Below are positions 1 to 5,544 of a stretch of DNA of 8,938 nucleotides, piece after piece. The notes under the pieces were generated by a model that was given only the letters and a program-made list of their open reading frames with translations, had not been told where the DNA came from and did no database searches. Position 1 is the first letter of the stretch. Each line of letters starts with the position of its first letter. The position numbers were made by a program, and so were the translations under genes. The DNA lies in NCBI GenBank assembly GCA_003557805.1, contig PWNY01000109.1, positions 1 to 8,938 of the forward strand, read 5' to 3'. The stretch comes from Bacteroidales bacterium. Its GTDB lineage: Bacteria > Bacteroidota > Bacteroidia > Bacteroidales > UBA7960.

Positions 1-49
1 GATAATCACACTTATATATAACATGCGACAGTTTCCTGTATTTGCTCAT
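1..49 (-). CDS. tnpA: IS200/IS605-family TnpA (Y1) transposase, N-terminal fragment cut by the window edge
   Basis: The minus strand from 49 reads ATG and then 16 codons giving MSKYRKLSHVIYKCDY before the window ends. This matches the conserved start of IS200-like Y1 transposases, which typically run MSKYRxLSHVxYxCxYHIVWxPKYR. These are small single-domain HUH enzymes that move the element as single-stranded DNA using one catalytic tyrosine. The HUH motif and the tyrosine lie outside the window, so intactness cannot be judged. A perfect TAnnTTTG box (TATATTTG, minus strand, 61 to 54) lies only four bases before the ATG, which would make the mRNA nearly leaderless if the box is used. The element's hairpin lies upstream at 83-101. 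The call rests on recognising a short but distinctive motif. Confidence 0.8.
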   Translation of the reverse strand, partial: MSKYRKLSHVIYKCDY

Positions 50-82
50 GTTACAAATATAGGCATAGCCGACAGAACATTA

Positions 83-101
83 CCACCGTCAAAGACGGTG
101 G
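83..101. repeat. Perfect 8-bp hairpin with 3-base loop, subterminal IS hairpin
   Basis: CCACCGTC at 83-90 and GACGGTGG at 94-101 pair perfectly around the loop AAA. On the plus strand a T-rich run follows directly (102-110), so the hairpin could also stop transcription leaving the element. On the minus strand no T-run follows. Because it lies upstream of the TnpA start, the main reading is the left-end recognition hairpin of the insertion sequence. In known IS200 elements such a hairpin also limits transcription into tnpA from outside. Confidence 0.7.
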
Positions 102-250
102 ATTTTTAATTTACATTAAAAACCCTCTCTTTGATGCATATTTGATTTATCAGCTCAAATTTAGTTTAATTCCAGAACTGCCAGGTCAGGTCTTGACTGC
201 TTCAGCTTTTTATTCATATTTTAATAGCAAGTATTTTACCTGACAAAAAT
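102..250. other. AT-rich intergenic stretch, nothing recognisable
   Basis: Between the insertion-sequence hairpin and the tRNA terminator I find no gene, RNA or clear regulatory site. It probably contains the true outer boundary of the insertion sequence and the original sequence downstream of the tRNA gene. A short tandem CAGGT CAGGT occurs near 183-192 and has no obvious meaning. Confidence 0.5.
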
Positions 251-293
251 AAAAACGCGCATCTGTCATATATACAAGCAGATACGCGTTTTT
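251..293 (-). terminator. Intrinsic terminator of tRNA-Pro
   Basis: On the minus strand AAAAACGCGTATCTG (293 to 279) pairs with CAGATGCGCGTTTTT (265 to 251) around a 13-base loop. The minus-strand RNA pairs throughout, with one U-G wobble where the plus-strand RNA would have a C-A mismatch, so the element favours minus-strand transcripts. A T-run follows. It begins five bases after the tRNA's last base, which makes the tRNA a monocistronic unit. Confidence 0.85.
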
Positions 294-298
294 GTAAG

Positions 299-372
299 TC
301 GGGGTGAGAAGACTCGAACTTCCGACCCCTTGCACCCCATGCAAGTGCGCTAGCCAACTGCGCCACACCCCG
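299..372 (-). tRNA. tRNA-Pro, anticodon GGG
   Basis: The 74-base minus-strand sequence folds as a full cloverleaf. The acceptor stem is CGGGGTG/CACCCCG with discriminator A at 299. The D stem is GCGC/GCGC, the anticodon stem CTTGC/GCAAG with loop ATGGGGT, and the T stem GGAAG/CTTCT with loop TTCGAGT. The anticodon GGG occupies 338 to 336 and reads the proline codons CCC and CCU. The C1-G72 pair is characteristic of bacterial tRNA-Pro. The CCA tail is not encoded and must be added after transcription. The gene has its own consensus promoter (384-416) and terminator (251-293). The insertion sequence lies beyond its 3' side without damaging it. Confidence 0.97.
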
Positions 373-383
373 AATTAGCGATG

Positions 384-416
384 CAAAAGTAATACTTTTG
401 CTATAAGCTGCAAAAA
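384..416 (-). promoter_or_regulatory. Consensus Bacteroidota promoter of tRNA-Pro
   Basis: The minus strand carries TTTTTG at 416 to 411, a spacer of exactly 19 bases (410 to 392), then TACTTTTG at 391 to 384. This matches the TTTG-N19-TAnnTTTG consensus of the Bacteroidota primary sigma factor without a mismatch. Transcription should begin near 378-380, leaving a leader of about six to eight bases before the mature tRNA 5' end at 372. The -33 box overlaps a weak AT-rich inverted repeat (410-425) that follows the stop codon of the adenosyltransferase gene. Confidence 0.85.
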
Positions 417-427
417 TTATTTTGCCA

Positions 428-988
428 CTATACTTTTCCGGCATTCCATTCATTATCGGGAACTCCCTGGTCATAAGAGAGTTTCCTTGCAAGCACAAAA
501 AAGTAATCTGAAAGCCTGTTGAAGAACCTTATAATTACATCTTCCACACCTTCCGCCTCATTAAGTTGTGTTATTATCCTTTCAGCCCTCCTGCAAACAG
601 TGCGGCATACATGAGCCAGACTTGCAGACTGCTGTCCACCCGGTATTATAAATTTACTCAGCTCGGGCAAATGGGTGTTCATATCATCAATCTCCCTTTC
701 GATCATAATAATATCTTCTTCGCCCAGGTAGGGAAGGAATTCAGGTTTACAACCCTTGTCACACGCCAAAATGGATTCGGCAGTAAAAACCCTGTCCTGG
801 ATCTCTTTTAAAAAAACCCGGTAATGGTCATCTATATCCTGATCCCTTAATAGTCCTATGAAGGCATTCAACTCATCAGCAGTGCCGTATGCTTCAATCT
901 TCAAGTGGTGCTTGGGTACCCTCCTGCCTCCCAGCAGTGAGGTTGTACCGGAATCCCCGGTTTTGGTATATATCTTCCACTCGCTCAT
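428..988 (-). CDS. ATP:cob(I)alamin adenosyltransferase, PduO type
   Basis: This enzyme moves the adenosyl group of ATP onto cob(I)alamin to make adenosylcobalamin, the cofactor of enzymes such as methylmalonyl-CoA mutase. It is cytoplasmic, and family members form trimers. The N-terminal ATP-binding loop is visible as KTGDSGTT (residues 9-16), followed by DELN at 38-41, the arginine-rich helix RTVCRRAER at 129-137, and NRLSD at 157-161, all hallmarks of the PduO/MMAB family. The length of 186 residues is normal. The frame stays open to 1069, but the extra 27 residues resemble nothing in the family, and the conserved region begins directly after the Met at 988, so that start is preferred. It lies 148 bases after the ABC ATPase gene on the same strand. 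No cobalamin riboswitch is visible upstream. Confidence 0.93.
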   Translation of the reverse strand: MSEWKIYTKTGDSGTTSLLGGRRVPKHHLKIEAYGTADELNAFIGLLRDQDIDDHYRVFLKEIQDRVFTAESILACDKGCKPEFLPYLGEEDIIMIEREIDDMNTHLPELSKFIIPGGQQSASLAHVCRTVCRRAERIITQLNEAEGVEDVIIRFFNRLSDYFFVLARKLSYDQGVPDNEWNAGKV

Positions 989-1130
989 ACTTTCAATTTT
1001 ATAATCACCTGTTAATCTGCCAGCCCTGCTAATATAACTATTAACAAATAACACCCATGCTTTCAGCAATAGATTAAACCAGCTTGCCAGCCATCTTGTT
1101 TACTCTGTGTTAGAAGTTGGAAAAGCAGTC

Positions 1131-1144
1131 CCGGAATTATCCGG
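1131..1144 (-). terminator. Short hairpin over the ABC ATPase stop codon, weak terminator candidate
   Basis: CCGGA (1131-1135) and TCCGG (1140-1144) form a perfect five-base-pair stem with the loop ATTA, which contains the TAA stop of the ABC ATPase. In the minus-strand RNA a run of four T follows about eight bases later. The stem is short and the T-run displaced, so read-through into the adenosyltransferase gene is likely. Confidence 0.3.
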
Positions 1145-1865
1145 CATTTGTGGTGTGGTTCTCCATGGTTACCACATTTTCATTGACCACATCTGACTCT
1201 ACCTGACCGTCACGCAAACGTATTATCCTGTGTGCATGTAAAGCAATATCCTCTTCATGTGTAACAAGTATGATAGTGTTCCCGGCAGTATGAATATCCT
1301 GCAGAAGGCCCATTATCTCAATCGAGGTTTTGGAGTCAAGGTTACCTGTCGGCTCATCTGCCAGTATTATCGATGGGTTGCATACCAGTGCGCGAGCCAT
1401 TGCAACCCTCTGACGCTGCCCGCCGGACAACTCATTAGGCCTGTGATGCGTCCTGTCGGAAAGACCAACCATATCCAGCACCTCAAGAGCCCTTTCCCTT
1501 CTGGCCTGCTTGGTCTGCCCGCCATAAATCAGTGGCAGGGCAACATTGTCAAGGGCAGTGCTTCTAGGTAAAAGGTTAAATGTCTGAAAAACGAAACCAA
1601 TCTCCCTGTTGCGTATATCAGCAAGTTCGTTGTCGCTCAACTTGCTAACATCCTTGCTGTTAAGGTAGTAGCTCCCGCTTGTCGGGGTATCCAAACAACC
1701 AAGAACATTCATCAGGGTAGATTTTCCGGAACCGGAAGGTCCCATCAGGGCTACATATTCATTTTTCTTTATTGTAAGAGATACACTCCTGAGGGCACGA
1801 ACTATTTCATGGCCGACCTTGTAATTCTTACTTAATGACTCAATCCTAATGGTTTCTGCAGACAT
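1137..1865 (-). CDS. ABC transporter ATP-binding protein, LolD/MacB type
   Basis: This is a 242-residue nucleotide-binding subunit that would hydrolyse ATP on the cytoplasmic face of an ABC complex. In order it shows Walker A GPSGSGKST (42-50), the Q-loop FQTFNLLP with Q94, signature LSGGQRQRVA (from 146), Walker B IILADE (166-171), D-loop GNLD (174-177) and switch His203 in VTHE. The spacing and the wording FVFQTFNLLPRSTALDNVALPL-like stretch place it in the MacB/LolD/FtsE group, which powers lipoprotein sorting or efflux by mechanotransmission. The exact substrate cannot be read from the ATPase. No FtsX/MacB-type permease lies beside it, so its partner must be elsewhere. About 20 residues after the core are not conserved. 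A TAACTTTG box and a palindrome lie upstream. Confidence 0.9.
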   Translation of the reverse strand: MSAETIRIESLSKNYKVGHEIVRALRSVSLTIKKNEYVALMGPSGSGKSTLMNVLGCLDTPTSGSYYLNSKDVSKLSDNELADIRNREIGFVFQTFNLLPRSTALDNVALPLIYGGQTKQARRERALEVLDMVGLSDRTHHRPNELSGGQRQRVAMARALVCNPSIILADEPTGNLDSKTSIEIMGLLQDIHTAGNTIILVTHEEDIALHAHRIIRLRDGQVESDVVNENVVTMENHTTNAG

Positions 1866-1899
1866 AATTAGAGAGTTAGCATGTTAAAAACAAACACAG

Positions 1900-1939
1900 C
1901 AAAGTTAAACATTTTATTATTTCACTTAACGGTAAGTGA
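1900..1939 (-). promoter_or_regulatory. Candidate promoter and operator of the ABC ATPase gene
   Basis: The minus strand has TAACTTTG at 1907 to 1900, a full match to the TAnnTTTG -7 box, giving a start near 1893 and a leader of about 28 bases. The -33 position (about 1927-1930) lacks TTTG. It falls inside a perfect 7-bp inverted repeat, TCACTTA (1922-1928) and TAAGTGA (1933-1939) with a four-base spacer. A palindrome replacing the -33 box suggests a regulator site, either an activator or a repressor. Confidence 0.45.
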
Positions 1940-1959
1940 CCCCCTATACCTTTATACAA

Positions 1960-1992
1960 TACAGGCTGCTGTTAAAGAACAGGCAGCCTGTA
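1960..1992 (-). terminator. Strong hairpin after the thioredoxin-fold operon
   Basis: TACAGGCTGC (1960-1969) pairs perfectly with GCAGCCTGTA (1983-1992). Inside it TGTT and AACA extend the stem after a single bulged base, leaving the loop AAAG. It lies 28 bases past the stop codon at 2020, where a terminator is expected. The minus-strand sequence after it (TTGTATAAAGG) is only moderately T-rich, so it may serve as a terminator or as a 3'-end stabilising structure. Confidence 0.6.
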
Positions 1993-2019
1993 CATTACCG
2001 AAACAGAATCTAGTTAATC

Positions 2020-2619
2020 TTATTCACGGACCTTTATAGTACATCCAATAGCCCTGGTAAAGTCCGGATTGGGCCTTTCTCCTTCCAAAAGAGCATTAAT
2101 AGCGTTTGCAAGGTACCTCTCCTCGACAGCTGAAGCATCACGGTAGTTATCATCAATTGCACCTATGTATGCAACAACAAACTGGCCGTCAACCTTTTCC
2201 AAAAGATAAACGTGTGGAGTCCTGGTTGCTCCATATTCAGGGAATACAGTCTGGTCAGCATCCAGCAAGTAAGCAAACGGGAAGTTTTTCTCCTCTGCCC
2301 TTTCGATCATTTTAGTGTATGAGTCGGCAGGTACAACGATTGAGTCGTTTGGGTTTACAGCCACAAGCGGAAATCCCTTTGGTGCAAACTCATTATGAAG
2401 CTCAATCATCCTGTCCTCATATGCAACAACATATGGGCAGTGATTACAGGAGAAAATCAGAATTATTCCCTCTGCGTCATGGTAATCCGACATGGACACA
2501 TAATTTCCGTCAACATTAAGCAATCTAAAATCACTTTCTACGTCACCAACCTGATATCCCTGCGCAAACATGCCTGTTGCAAACAGGCCCAGGATAAATG
2601 TCAAAAACAGTTTTTTCAT
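2020..2619 (-). CDS. Exported thioredoxin-fold redoxin-domain protein with a CNHC active site
   Basis: The 199-residue protein begins with a signal peptide (about 1-19, hydrophobic core LFLTFILGLFATGMFA, likely cut before Gln20), so it should act in the periplasm or at the outer face of the cell envelope. The rest has the AhpC/TSA-like thioredoxin fold. The redox motif is CNHC (58-61) followed by Pro62, with Ser57 where thioredoxins have Trp. The cis-proline loop is TRTPHVY (Pro135). A third cysteine in GCTIK (Cys193) recurs near the C-terminus of this subfamily as I recall it. It may be a thiol reductase or a peroxiredoxin-like protein; the substrate is unknown. It lies 33 bases after the other thioredoxin-fold gene and is probably cotranscribed with it. 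Confidence 0.85.
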   Translation of the reverse strand: MKKLFLTFILGLFATGMFAQGYQVGDVESDFRLLNVDGNYVSMSDYHDAEGIILIFSCNHCPYVVAYEDRMIELHNEFAPKGFPLVAVNPNDSIVVPADSYTKMIERAEEKNFPFAYLLDADQTVFPEYGATRTPHVYLLEKVDGQFVVAYIGAIDDNYRDASAVEERYLANAINALLEGERPNPDFTRAIGCTIKVRE

Positions 2620-2652
2620 CGTCTTTAGATTTGGTTTGTAAATAGTTTGGTT

Positions 2653-3141
2653 TTAAAGTAATGGTAATATAATCTCCTCAAGCTCCTCATATTTGAATTC
2701 CCTTTCGTAAAAACCACGGAATGAATCAGAGTATATAACGGTTGCCGGTATTGCACCGCTCCACTCCTCACTTACTATCGGTATCCAACGGTTTGCATTC
2801 GGTTCATCCAGAAGTATTACCTCGCTCTGGATATTGTGCTGTTCTACAAACGGGATAACCCTGCTCTCCATCTGGTTTGGAAAGTCAAGGCTTACCAGAA
2901 GTACTTTTACCTTCTGGTCACGATACCTTTCATACAGCTCTTCAAATGCAGGTATCTCCCTTACGCAGGGGGCGCACCAGGTAGCCCAGAAATTAATCAC
3001 ATAAATAGTATCATTCTCATAATCAAGCCTTGGCGCAAATGTATCAAAGTCAACAATTGGTATCTCGCCTGTACCATTATTTGCATTTAGGGAAAAAGTG
3101 ACCGAAACAGTTAAAATCAGAATAATCAAAAGAGTCTTCAT
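2653..3141 (-). CDS. TlpA-family thiol-disulfide oxidoreductase
   Basis: This 162-residue protein has an N-terminal hydrophobic signal (about 1-20, MKTLLIILILTVSVTFSLNA), either a signal peptide or a membrane anchor. The thioredoxin domain shows the classic FWATWCAPC active site (Cys56 and Cys59) and the cis-proline loop IPATVIY (Pro132). Members of the TlpA/ResA/DsbE group reduce disulfides outside the cytoplasm, often during cytochrome c maturation or protein repair, using electrons from a membrane DsbD-type carrier. No cytochrome assembly genes are in view, so the specific role is open. It is the first gene of a probable two-gene operon with the CNHC protein and lies back to back with the sensor kinase gene across a 248-base spacer. 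Confidence 0.9.
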   Translation of the reverse strand: MKTLLIILILTVSVTFSLNANNGTGEIPIVDFDTFAPRLDYENDTIYVINFWATWCAPCVREIPAFEELYERYRDQKVKVLLVSLDFPNQMESRVIPFVEQHNIQSEVILLDEPNANRWIPIVSEEWSGAIPATVIYSDSFRGFYEREFKYEELEEIILPLL

Positions 3142-3389
3142 ATCAATACTCCTGTATTTTCAGTCCAACAACATATTTATGGTTTAGACCACCATACATA
3201 TATACCGGAATCAATCATAAATTTAATTCATTTTAAATAATTCAAAAAGACTTAATTGTAAAAATTAACATTACTTTAAAATAAACGTTTTAAAACTGTC
3301 AATGTTTACAACATCATTATTTTTTGCATTTATTATATTTATTTAGGAAGTTTGCTTTTATCTTTACATCAACACAATCCCTTTAAGAA
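3142..3389. other. AT-rich divergent intergenic region
   Basis: This spacer separates the minus-strand thioredoxin-fold operon from the plus-strand kinase and must hold both promoters. For the kinase, TATCTTTA at 3359-3366 is one base off TAnnTTTG and would give a leader of about 17 bases, but no TTTG lies 19 bases upstream. For the operon, TATGATTG on the minus strand (3219 to 3212) is also one base off, with TTTTTG 23 bases further upstream, outside normal spacing. A small inverted repeat TATGGT/ACCATA (3178-3183 and 3191-3196) lies between that candidate and the operon start. No RNA gene or ORF is supported. Confidence 0.45.
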
Positions 3390-5537
3390 ATGCTTTTTCG
3401 TTTCCTGGTTGCCCTACTATTTTTTCTGCTTTCCATATCAGGTTACGGCTCAACAATCCGGACAGACAGCCTGTTAGGTGTGATAAATGAACATAGCATT
3501 GATCATAACAGCCGCATGCATGCAAAAGTATTGCTGGCAACCGGGTTTATACCTGCTGATATGGATACTGCAAGGGTTTTACTGGAACAAAGCAGCGCAC
3601 TGGCCGGAGCGGTGCATCTCCCCGTTGAAAGAAGCGCATGGCTTAACCTTTCAGGGAACTATAACTGGTATTCAGGTAACAGGGACAGTGCAATTGTAAA
3701 TTATGCAATAACCTACAGAATGCAGCATCCTGATATAACTGACAGACGGGCTGCTGCTGCGGTGAATCTGGCGGCCCTGTATAGCTTTAAGGGGCTTGCT
3801 GACAGTGCAATGTATTATTATGATTCAGCCAAAGAACTTTTTGAAATTATCGGTGATCAAGCAGGCAAGGCGCATGTAAGTTTTTCTCTTGGTGTATTTT
3901 ACAACCGCAGGGACCATTATGAACTGGCTCTCAGGAATTTTCTAGAGGCCATTTCATTCCAGGAAGAGGCAAAAGACACATTCGGCCTGGCATATATCAA
4001 CAATTCAATTGGCACTGTATATTCTGCACTTCAGGATAATGAAAAAGCTCTCTCCCATTACCTTGAAGGGATAAAGATGGCCGAGACCCAGGAAAACCAC
4101 CCCATCATGCCTTCCCTGTACAACAATATAACTGTTTTGTATACGACAAGGTTTGATGATTATGATAAGGCCAAAGAGTATGGTGAAAAGGGCATTGCCC
4201 TTGCAGAGGCAGCAGGCAATTATTCAATTCTTCTAAGCCTGTACCATAATTTCGGGATACTGTACAATCAAAAAGGGCAATACAATGAATCCCTGCACTG
4301 GCACGAGAAAGCCAGGGAGCTTGAAGACAAGGGGGTTGACAAAACAAGTATTGCCGGAGGCCTGGTAAATATGGCAAGAACATACATTAATCTTGACGAT
4401 CTTGATATGGCCAGTGATAAGCTTTTAAGCGCACTGGAGATTGCAGGACCAGTCGAAGCCAACAAATGGCTCCAGCTTGCAAACCAGGAGCTCTTCAAAA
4501 TAGACAGTATACGGGGAAACTACCTAGGAGCTATTTACCACCTCCAGGAATCAATACGTTACAGGGATACGATTTGGCAAAAAGAGAGAGCAGACAAAAT
4601 GGCCGAGCTGGAAATAATCTACGAGACCGAAAAGCGCGATTCAGAAAACATAATGCTTATCCAGGCCAATCAGCTCAAGGAACAGGTTATTTCAAACCAG
4701 CGCAGATTCATGGTGGTGACCCTGTCTGCATCGGTTGTATTCGTAACATTACTTATAATTGTTATCGTATCAAAACAGAGATTAAAAAAGAGCAACAGGG
4801 AGCTTCTTGATCTTCATGCAAAGCTTACTGAGCTAAGTAACACCAAGGACAAGTTCTTCTCAATTATATCCCACGACCTCAGAGGCCCTTTCAATGCACT
4901 TCTTGGCATGATCAATATATTATCGGAAAGCTATGAAGGTATGGACGATGAGAAGAAGCAACGTATGATATCCGAGATCCAGAAGGCAGGACAGGAGGCC
5001 TATACCCTTACTGACAATCTTCTGGAATGGGCCAAGGTGCAAAGGGGGATGATCATCAACAAAGCTGAAGCTGTTGATATTCATGCAAGCATTGAGAAAA
5101 CATTGACCCTGCTCAGGTTCAATATAGACAGTAAAAACCACACTGTGGAGAATAAAACTGCACCCGGGGAGTTTATAGCCTGGGTAAGCCCCAATATTTT
5201 GACTTCCATACTGATAAACCTGCTTAACAACGCTATTAAGTTCACCCCAAAGGGAGGGCTCATAACAGTTTTTGCCAGCCATGAAAATGACCTGGTGAAG
5301 ATATGTGTTCAGGACAACGGAACAGGAATACCGCCAGACAAACTAGACCAGCTGTTCGACCTGGGAAGTGATTACCGCCGCATCGGAACAGAGAATGAAG
5401 GAGGTACCGGCCTGGGCTTAATAACCGTAAAAGAGTTTATAAACCTTATAGGCGGTAAAATATATGCGGAAAGCACGGAAGGTTATGGATCAACCTTCTG
5501 TTTCACTGTTCCTGCAAACAATACAAAGCAAACCTGA
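3390..5537 (+). CDS. TPR-repeat sensor histidine kinase
   Basis: This 715-residue membrane kinase begins with a signal sequence (about 1-20). An array of roughly six or seven TPR units covers about residues 84-395 and should lie outside the cytoplasm as the sensing or protein-binding part. A coiled-coil linker (about 395-435) leads to one transmembrane helix (about 440-460), then a second helical linker. The HisKA H-box is SIISHDLRGP with the phosphorylated His495. The ATP-binding domain has the N-box NLLNNAIKF (610-618), G1 box DNGTGIP (642-648) and G2 box GGTGLGL (671-677), so all catalytic elements are intact. There is no receiver domain and no response regulator in the window, so its partner is encoded elsewhere. 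It is the only plus-strand gene, flanked by minus-strand genes on both sides. The signal sensed is unknown. Confidence 0.92.
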   Translation: MLFRFLVALLFFLLSISGYGSTIRTDSLLGVINEHSIDHNSRMHAKVLLATGFIPADMDTARVLLEQSSALAGAVHLPVERSAWLNLSGNYNWYSGNRDSAIVNYAITYRMQHPDITDRRAAAAVNLAALYSFKGLADSAMYYYDSAKELFEIIGDQAGKAHVSFSLGVFYNRRDHYELALRNFLEAISFQEEAKDTFGLAYINNSIGTVYSALQDNEKALSHYLEGIKMAETQENHPIMPSLYNNITVLYTTRFDDYDKAKEYGEKGIALAEAAGNYSILLSLYHNFGILYNQKGQYNESLHWHEKARELEDKGVDKTSIAGGLVNMARTYINLDDLDMASDKLLSALEIAGPVEANKWLQLANQELFKIDSIRGNYLGAIYHLQESIRYRDTIWQKERADKMAELEIIYETEKRDSENIMLIQANQLKEQVISNQRRFMVVTLSASVVFVTLLIIVIVSKQRLKKSNRELLDLHAKLTELSNTKDKFFSIISHDLRGPFNALLGMINILSESYEGMDDEKKQRMISEIQKAGQEAYTLTDNLLEWAKVQRGMIINKAEAVDIHASIEKTLTLLRFNIDSKNHTVENKTAPGEFIAWVSPNILTSILINLLNNAIKFTPKGGLITVFASHENDLVKICVQDNGTGIPPDKLDQLFDLGSDYRRIGTENEGGTGLGLITVKEFINLIGGKIYAESTEGYGSTFCFTVPANNTKQT

Positions 5538-5544
5538 TACACTT

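Larger units (their letters stand above)
1..120 (-). mobile_element. Left end of an IS200/IS605-type insertion sequence, inner part outside the window
   Basis: This stretch combines the start of a Y1 transposase with a perfect hairpin about 34 bases upstream of its ATG, the standard arrangement of an IS200/IS605 left end. Such elements have no terminal inverted repeats and make no target duplication. Their ends are hairpins recognised by TnpA. The outer boundary cannot be fixed from one end; cleavage usually falls one to two dozen bases outside the hairpin, so position 120 is an estimate. The element lies just downstream of the tRNA-Pro terminator, in intergenic DNA, and interrupts no gene that can be seen. 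Confidence 0.65.

Noticed and set aside
83..110. The hairpin at 83-101 as a plain terminator of an unseen plus-strand gene
   Set aside because: The sequence to its left is the start of a minus-strand transposase, so no plus-strand gene ends there. It is better read as the subterminal hairpin of the insertion sequence, though it may also stop outgoing transcription.
214..498. A minus-strand open frame of 94 codons across the tRNA region
   Set aside because: It contains the whole tRNA-Pro, its promoter and its terminator, and also overlaps the end of the adenosyltransferase gene in another frame.
989..1069. A 27-residue N-terminal extension of the adenosyltransferase
   Set aside because: The conserved family sequence starts right after the Met at 988, and the extension resembles neither the family nor a signal peptide.
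989..1136. A cobalamin riboswitch before the adenosyltransferase
   Set aside because: I looked for the B12-box and the structured leader expected of such a switch and saw neither in the 148-base gap.
4105..4498. Minus-strand open frames inside the kinase gene
   Set aside because: They lie wholly inside a strong TPR coding region and show no recognisable domain; they are shadows of the real frame.
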